This document shows positions 6,586 to 13,325 of a DNA stretch of 14,778 bases, in pieces. The position numbers and the translations under genes are program-made. The stretch covers positions 1 to 14,778 of the forward strand of contig JAHFAU010000033.1 of the NCBI GenBank assembly GCA_023250385.1, read 5' to 3'. Numbering within the stretch: the first letter of the stretch is position 1; the number at the start of each line of letters is the position of its first letter. The notes under the pieces were generated by a model. That model had not been told where the DNA came from and made no database searches. It was given only the letters and a program-made list of their open reading frames with translations. The DNA is from Anaerolineales bacterium (lineage in GTDB: Bacteria > Chloroflexota > Anaerolineae > Anaerolineales > E44-bin32).

Positions 6586-8604
6586 CTACAGCTCTTCCAC
6601 GCCTTCGGAAGGCGGCAACCGCTCCTGCAGGAACTGCCGTTCCTCCGGGCTGACCTCGCCTTTTTCATTCGAGTCGACCGGCTCCCCCGAGAGGATCTGG
6701 GTGATCCGCGGGAGGCTGGCGGTGTACTGCTTGACCTCTTGCTCCAGCTGGGCTTCCCCTACCAGTCGGCTCTTGCGGCCCAGCACTTCATAAACCATCA
6801 CTTTCTTCTGCTTGCCCTTCAATTCGGTTTCCCCTTTGCGTCCAAATTGAAATTGATTGCGGACCGCTCCGAGCTTGCGATAGGTGGGCTCGGCGATCAC
6901 CAGCGCAGTCCCGCCCAGCTCCCGGCTGATCAGTTGGATTCGCTGGGCGGTGTTGACCGTGTCGCCCACGACCGTGTAGTGCACCCGGTCTTCGCTGCCC
7001 AGCCCTCCGGCAATCACGGTGCCGGTGGAGATGCCAATCCCCATTTGAAAGGACGGTTTTCCGGCGACCTCCCGCTCCCGGTTGACCTTATGGATGTGCT
7101 CCAGCATGGCGAGGCCGGCGTGAGTCGCCTGCAGGGCACTGACTCGGGGCGGAAGGTAGCGGGGCAGCACGCCAAAGAACGCCATCACCGCATCTCCATC
7201 AAATTTATTGACCACCCCACCGTGCAGCGAGAGGATCGGCACCACGCCCGCAAAGTAGTCATTCAGGGTCTTCATGACCAGCGCCGGATCCACGTTCTCG
7301 GCCATAGTTGTGTACCCACGGAAATCGGCAAACAAGATCGTCGCTTCCGCGTTCTGGCCCTTCAAGATCAAAGCCCCATCGGAGAAGGCGGTTCGCAGCT
7401 GCTCGCGCACCTCCGGGGTGACGCTCCTGCCCAGCAGATCCCGGTAGATCGAGCCTTCCCGTAAGCCGCCCACCATCTGGTTAAACATCTTCGCCAGCAC
7501 GCCGATCTCGTCACTTCCGCGCTCGGGAACTTGGGCTTCCAGATTCCCCATCGCCACTTTGGCGGAGGCTTCGACCAGCCGGGTGAGCGGCCGGGTGATT
7601 GAATTCGAAAGCAGCAGCCCGATCAGCACCGTCAGCACCAGGCCGACCACCCCGAACCTCAGCACGTTGGTCAGATCGCCCCCGGGCCCGCTCTGAAGTG
7701 GCGCCCGCAGCAGCGAGATTCCCATGGTCCCTAACGTGACGGTCTGCTCCCGGACAACGAGCGGCGTCAGCACTTCCCAGTACTCCGTGTCGGCCACCTG
7801 GATCGACCGCACCGGCCTGCGAGCCTCCCCCACAGCACCGACACTGGCCAAGTTCTCGGCCGTGAGGCTGAGCGAGCTGATGTCGCCCGGCCCGAGCGTG
7901 CTGCTGAGTGCCTCGCCGACCCCCAAGGCATAAATCGAGACGTTAGCTCCTGCCTCATCCTCGACCCTCGCCACCAGCCGGTCGAGGTATTCTCCAACCA
8001 GCACAGCTCCATTTAACGTCTGGGCGCTGTCGAACAGTGGGCCGGCGACGAAGAATACGTGGCGCTCGGCGCCCTCCAGGATGATCGGTTCCATACCCGC
8101 GTGCTTGTCCCCCACCACTTCATCACTGACTCCGGTGAGTACTTGCTGCACGAACGGCCACTGTGCGTAGTAGGCCTCCCCCCGCAGCGTGTCGTAGTCG
8201 CCGGTATTTGCATCCGGCCGGCGTCTTACGGTCAACAAGCTGGTTCCTTGCACATCCAGGACGGCCACCACGTCCGCCCCGGCATTCACAGCCAGCGGCA
8301 GGACCCGGACCCGCAGATCCTCGGCGTTCGCTGCCGCGGCCGCGTCGGCCACACCCTCCGTGTTGGCGATCAACCGCTCCAGCTCCAAGAGATCGATCTC
8401 GGCCCGGACGACCGAATCCGCCGCCTGCTGGCCGCCGTTAATCAGCTGGCGCTCGAAGCGCCGGGCCTCATCTTCACTGAAGAGGCGGTTGACCAGGTAA
8501 GTCGCGCCAAATCCGAGGATCATCGCCAGCAGCATGAAGGGCAGCGTGATCCTCCACAACAAACTGAAGCGTACCCGAGGGCTGGCGGCGCTACGATCTT
8601 CCAT
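6586..8604 (-). CDS. Membrane class III adenylate cyclase with external sensor and HAMP domain
   Basis: Predicted to make cyclic AMP from ATP in response to an external signal. The 672-residue protein has membrane helix 1 (about 17-40), an external sensor region (about 45-310, Cache-like in length and layout), membrane helix 2 (about 316-336), a HAMP linker (about 333-385, with NSITRPL and SDEIGVLAKMFNQM) and a cyclase domain (about 418-608). Metal-binding aspartates D427 (FADFRG) and D471 (KFDGD) are present. K467 and T544 are the adenine-selecting pair, and N551 and R555 the transition-state residues, so it should be an active adenylate rather than guanylate cyclase. A 60-residue charged tail follows the domain. 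The ATG at 8602-8604 has no clear Shine-Dalgarno. It lies between the sortase gene and the paralogous pair on the same strand, with gaps of 105 and 96 bases, so separate promoters are possible. The ligand is unknown. Confidence 0.93.
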   Translation of the reverse strand: MEDRSAASPRVRFSLLWRITLPFMLLAMILGFGATYLVNRLFSEDEARRFERQLINGGQQAADSVVRAEIDLLELERLIANTEGVADAAAAANAEDLRVRVLPLAVNAGADVVAVLDVQGTSLLTVRRRPDANTGDYDTLRGEAYYAQWPFVQQVLTGVSDEVVGDKHAGMEPIILEGAERHVFFVAGPLFDSAQTLNGAVLVGEYLDRLVARVEDEAGANVSIYALGVGEALSSTLGPGDISSLSLTAENLASVGAVGEARRPVRSIQVADTEYWEVLTPLVVREQTVTLGTMGISLLRAPLQSGPGGDLTNVLRFGVVGLVLTVLIGLLLSNSITRPLTRLVEASAKVAMGNLEAQVPERGSDEIGVLAKMFNQMVGGLREGSIYRDLLGRSVTPEVREQLRTAFSDGALILKGQNAEATILFADFRGYTTMAENVDPALVMKTLNDYFAGVVPILSLHGGVVNKFDGDAVMAFFGVLPRYLPPRVSALQATHAGLAMLEHIHKVNREREVAGKPSFQMGIGISTGTVIAGGLGSEDRVHYTVVGDTVNTAQRIQLISRELGGTALVIAEPTYRKLGAVRNQFQFGRKGETELKGKQKKVMVYEVLGRKSRLVGEAQLEQEVKQYTASLPRITQILSGEPVDSNEKGEVSPEERQFLQERLPPSEGVEEL

Positions 8605-8658
8605 TCAGAAGCTCAGCGGCCCGTCGCCTCGCTGCAATTCGAGGGGCGGCGCAGTCAA

Positions 8659-8664
8659 ATTGTA
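8659..8664 (-). promoter_or_regulatory. Possible extended -10 box of the cyclase gene
   Basis: The minus strand reads TGTTACAATTTG, a TGn-TACAAT extended -10 pattern, 54 bases before the cyclase ATG and inside the 105-base gap after the sortase gene. I find no good -35 at the standard spacing. It is weaker than the TATAAT boxes elsewhere in the window. Confidence 0.35.
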
Positions 8665-8709
8665 ACAGTCTGAATTGCGGTGATTCTGAGGGGTCGTCGA
8701 TTTCCTCGG

Positions 8710-9612
8710 CTAGCTCTCCACCAGTTCCGCGGTGACGACGATGCGCTGGGTATCCACCAAATAAGGGTAGCAGGAAATCAAGGTGATGGTTGGCCGGGCG
8801 GTCGGGTCCATGACGCCGACCTCGGTAGGTCCGACGATCTGGAGCCCGGTGACCTTGTACACAAAGTCCTGAACGCCGGTGGACAGAATCACCTCGTCCC
8901 CGGGCTTCAACCGGTCCAGCTCTCGGAACAGCTCTCCAAAGATGTCGTTATGCGCGGAGAGCACCACATTGCCGGCCTCGCCCGGGTTGGCGCTGCCGAC
9001 GTGTTGGGCGACTCCCTTTTTGAGTTGTTCCCAGCCATCGCCCTGCACGACCGGCGCTGGTGAGTCCCAGATTGTCGGTATGTAGATTCGTTGGGCTTGG
9101 GCCACGCTGGGGGTCGGGATCTCGGGCGCCGGCATCGATTGGACCAGCGGCCGCAAATGTTCAGGGATTTCAGATTCGTTCGGCCGTGATCCGCCGGGGG
9201 AGGTGGGAGGCGTATGACCGGAGGGCAACACCACCGCGCGGATTAGCGCGGTCGGAGAGGCTGGCAGGCGGGCGGCCGAGACTTCTTGATTAAGCGAACG
9301 CAGTGCCCCGACCCCACTGAACAGGACGAAGAGCAGCCCAACCACGGCCGCCACTTCAACTCCCAGCAGCAGCTTGCTGGCGCCCTCCTGCAACGGGGCT
9401 GCCGGCTGGCCGTCGTCCACCTCTGCTTCGTTCTCGGCGCGGTATCCCTGCAGGCCGGTGACCGGATCGAGCTCGCGTCGCAGCCGCATCGCCCGACCGC
9501 TGCGCCTGAATTGGCGCAGGCGGGCTCCCCGGGCTTCGAGCCGCTTTTGGGCCAGAATCGCCTCGAGTTGATCGATCGAGAGGTCTTCCGCGGCTGGTCG
9601 ACTTTTCGCCAT
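8710..9612 (-). CDS. Membrane-anchored sortase, class D/E type
   Basis: Cysteine transpeptidase that would cut a sorting signal on secreted proteins and join them to the cell envelope. The 300-residue protein has a basic cytoplasmic N-terminus (1-78), one membrane helix (about 79-99), a Pro/Ser-rich spacer, and the sortase beta-barrel (about 172-297). All three catalytic residues are present: H221 in SAHND, C281 in ISCYPY and R290 in TQRIVV. The ELDRLKPGDEV segment between them is typical. The type II topology (N-terminus inside, catalytic domain outside) fits the family. The ATG at 9610-9612 gives the expected N-terminus. It is the first gene of a minus-strand block and has its own predicted promoter at 9657-9662. 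No protein in the window has a recognisable LPXTG-type signal, so its substrates are elsewhere or use a divergent motif. Confidence 0.94.
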   Translation of the reverse strand: MAKSRPAAEDLSIDQLEAILAQKRLEARGARLRQFRRSGRAMRLRRELDPVTGLQGYRAENEAEVDDGQPAAPLQEGASKLLLGVEVAAVVGLLFVLFSGVGALRSLNQEVSAARLPASPTALIRAVVLPSGHTPPTSPGGSRPNESEIPEHLRPLVQSMPAPEIPTPSVAQAQRIYIPTIWDSPAPVVQGDGWEQLKKGVAQHVGSANPGEAGNVVLSAHNDIFGELFRELDRLKPGDEVILSTGVQDFVYKVTGLQIVGPTEVGVMDPTARPTITLISCYPYLVDTQRIVVTAELVES

Positions 9613-9656
9613 GGCTGACTTCGGCCCTGCAGGACCGATCCTGTTTAAGGGGCGTG

Positions 9657-9662
9657 ATTATA
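9657..9662 (-). promoter_or_regulatory. Predicted -10 box of the sortase gene
   Basis: The minus strand reads CTGGGTATAATCACG, a perfect TATAAT 44 bases before the sortase ATG. It shares the GGTATAAT core with the prfA and ygfZ boxes. At 17-base spacing the -35 position reads GGCGCC, no match. It lies in the 175-base divergent gap with ygfZ, back to back with that gene's own box; I see no other feature in the gap. Confidence 0.55.
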
Positions 9663-9773
9663 CCCAGGAGGCAGTGCTCGGCGCCAAAGGCCGTGCGGCC
9701 CATGCCGATTGTCGAAATCCGCTGCTGCCTCCCCTCGCTCGGTCTCCTCGGGCCGTATCCAGCAGCCGCTAGG

Positions 9774-9779
9774 TATAAT
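9774..9779 (+). promoter_or_regulatory. Predicted -10 box of ygfZ; leaderless mRNA likely
   Basis: CTAGGTATAATCC places a perfect TATAAT only 8 bases before the ygfZ ATG (9788). Normal initiation 6-8 bases beyond the box would start the transcript at or within two bases of the ATG, leaving no room for a Shine-Dalgarno. No -35 match is seen at standard spacing (9751-9756 reads GGCCGT). Confidence 0.6.
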
Positions 9780-9787
9780 CCTCTCCG

Positions 9788-10789
9788 ATGAAATCGACTG
9801 CACTCTTGCTGCCACCCTACCAGGCAGCCTTCGAGTCCGCCCTGCTGGTCCGCCACTCCGAGCCTGGCCTGATAGCGCTCACTGGCAAGGATCGGTTGGA
9901 TTTGCTCCACCGGATGTCGACCGCCGACCTGGCGGAGCTGGCCCCGTTGCATGCCCGCCAAACGGTCTTCACCGATCCGCTTGGCCGCACGATCGACGTC
10001 GTGCTCGTCCTCACCCGTGAGCAAGATCTCCTGCTGCTCACCAGTCCGGGAAAGGACATCCAGCTTCGGGCCTGGCTGGGCAAACACGTTTTCTTTCAGG
10101 ACCAGGTCTCGATCGGGGCCGAACAGCCGGGATGGGCCCTGTGGGGTGCCTACGGCCCGACCGCCTCCGAGGCGCTGGCGAGCGTGCAATGCCCAGTTCC
10201 GCTCGATGATCAGGTGGTGTCGTTTGGGAGCGGCCTTGCCTGGGAGGTGTCTGTCCCAGTTCCAGGCTTTCGCGCCCTGCTCCAACCTGGAGCCGACCTC
10301 TCCGGATGGCAGCAGCTTGGGGGTGCATCCGCCCACTCGGCGGCTTATGAAGTGCTGCGGGTGGAGGCCGGGATCCCCGCGCTGGGCCAGGAGATCTTAG
10401 ATGACTCAATTCCGTTAGAGGTCGGCCTGACGGGGGCGGTGAGCTTCAGCAAGGGGTGCTACACCGGTCAGGAGATCATTGCCCGGATGGAGAGCCGTGG
10501 TAAGCTGGCCAAGCGCCTAGCCGGGATCTACTTGCCTCAGGCGGCCCAACCCGGCACCACGCTTGCTCAGGACCGGCGATCGATCGGCAGGCTTACCTCG
10601 GTCGTCGAATCGCCTCGATTCGGCTGGATCGGTCTGGCGGTCGTGAAGCCGGAATCGCTTTCATCCCAATGTGGCCAGGTCTCGCTCCCAGACGGCGAGC
10701 TGCCGGCCAGGTTGATCGAACTACCTTTCGACCGCACGAACCAGGTGCCAATCGCAACCCCGCTCGCCGACCCGCTTGACCAGCAGTAA
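9788..10789 (+). CDS. ygfZ: YgfZ/GcvT-domain folate-binding protein (Fe-S enzyme maintenance)
   Basis: Member of the YgfZ family (COG0354), folate-binding paralogues of glycine-cleavage T protein that are needed for activity of certain Fe-S enzymes, including the tRNA methylthiolase MiaB. They act in the cytoplasm. The 333-residue product has the expected length. The family signature KGCYTGQE is at 222-229, with the key cysteine C224. It is preceded by the usual RVEAGIPALGQE segment (191-202), and the N-terminal DRLDLLHRMSTADL segment is typical. The ATG at 9788 is chosen because it begins the family-like N-terminus and directly follows the TATAAT box. It is the first of three plus-strand genes with gaps of 24 and 52 bases, so an operon with the phosphatase and kinase is likely. 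YgfZ and protein-repair genes both protect enzymes from metabolic damage, but the functional link here is inference. Confidence 0.93.
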   Translation: MKSTALLLPPYQAAFESALLVRHSEPGLIALTGKDRLDLLHRMSTADLAELAPLHARQTVFTDPLGRTIDVVLVLTREQDLLLLTSPGKDIQLRAWLGKHVFFQDQVSIGAEQPGWALWGAYGPTASEALASVQCPVPLDDQVVSFGSGLAWEVSVPVPGFRALLQPGADLSGWQQLGGASAHSAAYEVLRVEAGIPALGQEILDDSIPLEVGLTGAVSFSKGCYTGQEIIARMESRGKLAKRLAGIYLPQAAQPGTTLAQDRRSIGRLTSVVESPRFGWIGLAVVKPESLSSQCGQVSLPDGELPARLIELPFDRTNQVPIATPLADPLDQQ

Positions 10790-10813
10790 CTCTCCCGACT
10801 TGACCCATCCTGC

Positions 10814-11287
10814 GTGAGACGGCTGCTCTTCGTGTGCCTCGGGAACATCATCCGCAGTCCGCTCGCCGAACACCTCTTCTCTGATCTAGCGAGCCGGGCT
10901 GGAGTAGTCGGCCGCTACGTGGTCGATTCCGCCGGCACCGCAGGCTGGCACTCGGGCGAATCACCGGACCCGCGGATGGTCCAGACCGCCATGCAGCACG
11001 GGCTGACGCTCGGCGGAATGGCGCGCCAGGTCCACCCGAGCGACCTGGAAACGTTCGACCTGATCCTGGCGATGGATGAGAGCAACCGGCAGGATCTGCT
11101 CGAATTGGCCCGGACCCCGGAGCAGCAGCGCAAGATTCGGCTCCTGCGCGAGTTCGATCCGCAGCGAGGCGACCCCGACGTCCCCGATCCGTGGTACGGC
11201 GGGCAGGACGGGTTCGAGCAGGCCTATCAGATCGTCGAGCGCTCGGTGCAAGCGCTGCTGGAGGCGATGGAACGCGGGCAGGCGTGA
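10814..11287 (+). CDS. Low-molecular-weight phosphatase (probable ketosamine-phosphate phosphatase)
   Basis: Low-molecular-weight protein tyrosine phosphatase fold, 157 residues, the normal size. The N-terminal P-loop CLGNIIRS supplies nucleophile C8 and R14 (C-x5-R), and D125 in VPDPWY is the general acid, so the enzyme should be active. The second P-loop cysteine found in many members (CLGNICRS) is isoleucine here (I13), which removes the disulfide that protects the nucleophile during oxidation in that subgroup. The next gene is a fructosamine-3-kinase-type kinase. In other bacteria this pairing is known, and the phosphatase removes the 5-phosphate from ribulosamine- or erythrulosamine-phosphate adducts on proteins before the kinase acts. 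A signalling or polysaccharide-export phosphatase is the alternative, but no tyrosine kinase or export gene is nearby. The start is GTG, 24 bases after ygfZ, with no clear Shine-Dalgarno. Confidence 0.9.
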   Translation: MRRLLFVCLGNIIRSPLAEHLFSDLASRAGVVGRYVVDSAGTAGWHSGESPDPRMVQTAMQHGLTLGGMARQVHPSDLETFDLILAMDESNRQDLLELARTPEQQRKIRLLREFDPQRGDPDVPDPWYGGQDGFEQAYQIVERSVQALLEAMERGQA

Positions 11288-11339
11288 ACCCGGGGCGGCC
11301 GGGTCTCGCCCGGCTTGAGCACTCGGCCCGCGTGGCAGG

Positions 11340-12194
11340 GTGAACGTTCCGGAGGCGGTCTTGGGCTGGCTGGCCGGCGGTGGCCAGGGCCAGGTCGTGG
11401 AATTCCGGCCAGTCGCCGGCGGATGTATCAATCAGGGCGCGATCCTGCGCACCAATGGCGGCCCTTCCTTCTTTCTTAAGCAGAACGCCGCGGCTCCGGA
11501 AGCCATGTTCAGGCGAGAAGCCGATGGATTGCGCGCCCTCGTCGTCGAAGGAGGCCCACGGCTGCCAGCGCCGCTGCTCGCCGGTCCTAACTTCCTCTTG
11601 CTCGAAGACCTGCGACCCGCCGCTCCCGCGCCTGGGTATTGGGAGACCTTCGGCCGCCAACTCGCTCGGCTACACAACCACACGGCGGATACGTTCGGCT
11701 TCCAGCACGACAACTTCCTCGGAACCACACTCCAGCCGAATCCACCGACCGTCGATGGCTTTGAATTCTTCGCGGTTCACCGGCTGGAGTATCAAGCCCG
11801 CCTCGCACACTCCCGCGGGCGGCTGGCCGCCGGCGATCTCGAACGCGTGCTCAAGCTGGCGCGCAGTTTGAGAGACTGGATTCCCGAGCAGCCTGCCTCG
11901 CTCATCCATGGCGATCTCTGGTCAGGAAACGCGCTGACCGGTCCCGCAGGTGAGCCGGCGATCATCGATCCCGCCGCTCACTACGGCTGGGCCGAGGCCG
12001 AGCTGGGGATGACAGACCTCTTCGGAGGATTTCCGGACCGGTTCTACGCGGCCTACCTGGAAGCCCGTCCGCTCGAGGCGGGCTGGCGAGAGCGCCTGCC
12101 AATCTACAACCTGTACCACCTGCTCAACCATCTCAACTTGTTCGGGGAAAGCTACCTTGGGCAGGTGCAGGCAATTCTGATGCGGTACGTTTAG
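11340..12194 (+). CDS. Fructosamine-3-kinase family protein (protein deglycation kinase)
   Basis: Aminoglycoside-phosphotransferase-like kinase of the fructosamine/ketosamine-3-kinase family. It phosphorylates the third carbon of sugar adducts on protein amines, which destabilises the adduct and frees the lysine. The 284-residue product fits the family (about 290). Visible marks are a nucleotide loop AGGCIN (26-31), K47 in FFLKQ, E60, the catalytic HGDLWSGN (190-197) with D192 and N197, and the metal-binding IIDPAAHYGWAEAELGMTDLF region starting at D210. The IDPA.HYG..EAELGMTDLFGGF pattern separates this family from choline and aminoglycoside kinases. In bacteria such kinases act mainly on ribulosamines and erythrulosamines; the neighbouring phosphatase suggests the same here. 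The GTG start at 11340 gives the expected N-terminus and follows the phosphatase by 52 bases. It ends the plus-strand operon and faces a convergent gene across a 118-base gap in which I see no clear terminator. Confidence 0.92.
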   Translation: MNVPEAVLGWLAGGGQGQVVEFRPVAGGCINQGAILRTNGGPSFFLKQNAAAPEAMFRREADGLRALVVEGGPRLPAPLLAGPNFLLLEDLRPAAPAPGYWETFGRQLARLHNHTADTFGFQHDNFLGTTLQPNPPTVDGFEFFAVHRLEYQARLAHSRGRLAAGDLERVLKLARSLRDWIPEQPASLIHGDLWSGNALTGPAGEPAIIDPAAHYGWAEAELGMTDLFGGFPDRFYAAYLEARPLEAGWRERLPIYNLYHLLNHLNLFGESYLGQVQAILMRYV

Positions 12195-12312
12195 GCCGGT
12201 CTGCTCCCAAGCCGTTCCGCCTCGGTCAGCTTGCGCGGGGACACGCTCAGCTCGCTTCCAAGTTGATCCGCCCTCGACCTGCGCGCCCGGCGACCCGGCC
12301 AGCCCGCGGCGA

Positions 12313-13224
12313 CTACTCCACGCGGTTCGGATCCACCACGTAGGCCCACCAGTTGTTGAGCACGCCGTGGGTCTCCCCCTCCACGTGCGGCAGATGGCGG
12401 TACCACCAGGTATGGTGCAGCCGGATATCGCCGTTGCCCCACTCGCGGCAATCGACCGGCCGGGTGCGGCCCGCCAGACTTGGAAACTCATACCAGTCAT
12501 CGCAAGTGCTCGGCACCACCCGCCGGTTGCCCCAGTCGTAGTCCCGCTCGCTGTTGGGCGCGAAGTGAATGTTCCCGACCTCGGCCTGGCCTGGATTGCG
12601 CTGGTCATAGCGGGTAAACCGCTCCCAGAGATTCTCTGGGGCGGCCACCCGCTCATGGACTTTGGTCAGGATCGATTCGGCCCGGTGGCCGTAGCTCTCC
12701 ATCATCTCCCCCACCCCCCGTTCGTAGTTGAAGCCCATCACCACGAAGCGCCGCCCGGCCGCCTCCCACCCTTCCAGCGGCGGCGAGTTGCACCGGAACG
12801 AACCGGGGCCCGCCATCCGCGACTCGTAGTAGCCGCCGTAGGGAAATCCCATCAGCCAGACCTCATCGATCGCCGCCGATTGAACTTTCGGCAACGTGCC
12901 GAACGCCTCGAGCAGGGTTGAGTAGTCCACCAGATCCGGCTGGTGGAAGCCCGCCCGCCGCCGCCACAGCGCGACAAACTCCTCCGCCTGGTAGCGAAAG
13001 CCATCGGCCTGGACCGGAAACTCATCCACTTCAATGCGCTCAACCAGGTGATAGTCCGCGATCCCGTAGCTGGCCTCTCGCATGTCTGAGACGAAGTGCG
13101 CGACTAATTGATCGGGGTCATTCCAGTCAAAGATCTGCTGCACCCGGCGTCCGCCTTCCGAGGGAATCGTCGGGGCGTGGATGATCAGGGAGACCTTTCG
13201 GACGATCGGAGCTGCGATTTGCAT
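12313..13224 (-). CDS. Conserved-looking protein of unknown function
   Basis: I do not recognise a named family. The 303-residue product (from the ATG at 13222-13224) has no signal peptide or membrane helix and is rich in Trp, Tyr, His and Arg. Motif-like segments suggest an enzyme-like fold: DEVWLMGFPYGGYYES (120-135), GFNYERGVGEMMES (164-177), NIHFAPNSERDYDWGN (218-233) and HHTWWYRHLPHVEGE (270-284). His, Asp and Glu are abundant in the last two, so a metal- or sugar-binding role is possible but unproven. Cysteines are C145, C241 and C259. The open frame extends upstream to a TTG at 13333-13335 that overlaps comM by 10 bases; I prefer the ATG because the upstream 37 residues are Arg/Pro/Ser-rich and look non-conserved. 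It lies 101 bases after comM on the same strand and may be co-transcribed. I recall similar hypothetical proteins in Chloroflexota and actinobacteria but no function. Confidence 0.75.
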   Translation of the reverse strand: MQIAAPIVRKVSLIIHAPTIPSEGGRRVQQIFDWNDPDQLVAHFVSDMREASYGIADYHLVERIEVDEFPVQADGFRYQAEEFVALWRRRAGFHQPDLVDYSTLLEAFGTLPKVQSAAIDEVWLMGFPYGGYYESRMAGPGSFRCNSPPLEGWEAAGRRFVVMGFNYERGVGEMMESYGHRAESILTKVHERVAAPENLWERFTRYDQRNPGQAEVGNIHFAPNSERDYDWGNRRVVPSTCDDWYEFPSLAGRTRPVDCREWGNGDIRLHHTWWYRHLPHVEGETHGVLNNWWAYVVDPNRVE

Positions 13225-13325
13225 TGAATCGACGCTGCGGCGTTTGGAGGGACGAGTTCCTTCAGGGCTGGGTGGCAGCCCGAGCGAGCCGCGTGTCCGG
13301 CGCACCCAATTACTGCGGTCCCAGG

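Noticed and set aside
6562..6601. Inverted repeat CGTGGAA (6562-6568) / TTCCACG (6595-6601) with inner AAGG/CCTT around the cyclase stop codon, considered as a terminator
   Set aside because: The stem is interrupted by a large internal bulge, overlaps the coding end and is not followed by a T run on the minus strand.
6574..7464. Plus-strand open frame (296 codons)
   Set aside because: Antisense to the cyclase catalytic domain, whose metal and nucleotide residues are all intact.
9721..9766. GCTGCT/AGCAGC inverted repeat in the sortase-ygfZ divergent region, considered as an operator
   Set aside because: Only 6 bp with a 34-base spacer and low complexity; no better than chance in GC-rich sequence.
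9356..10336. Minus-strand open frame (326 codons) across the sortase/ygfZ divergent gap
   Set aside because: It overlaps the sortase N-terminus in another frame and ygfZ antisense, and its product is low-complexity Arg/Gly/Pro sequence.
10848..11660. Minus-strand open frame (270 codons) across the phosphatase and kinase genes
   Set aside because: Antisense to two well-supported enzymes; Arg/Pro/Ser-rich product without domains.
12195..12312. 118-base gap between the convergent kinase and unknown genes, examined for a terminator or small gene
   Set aside because: No stable hairpin with a T run and no supported small open frame was seen.
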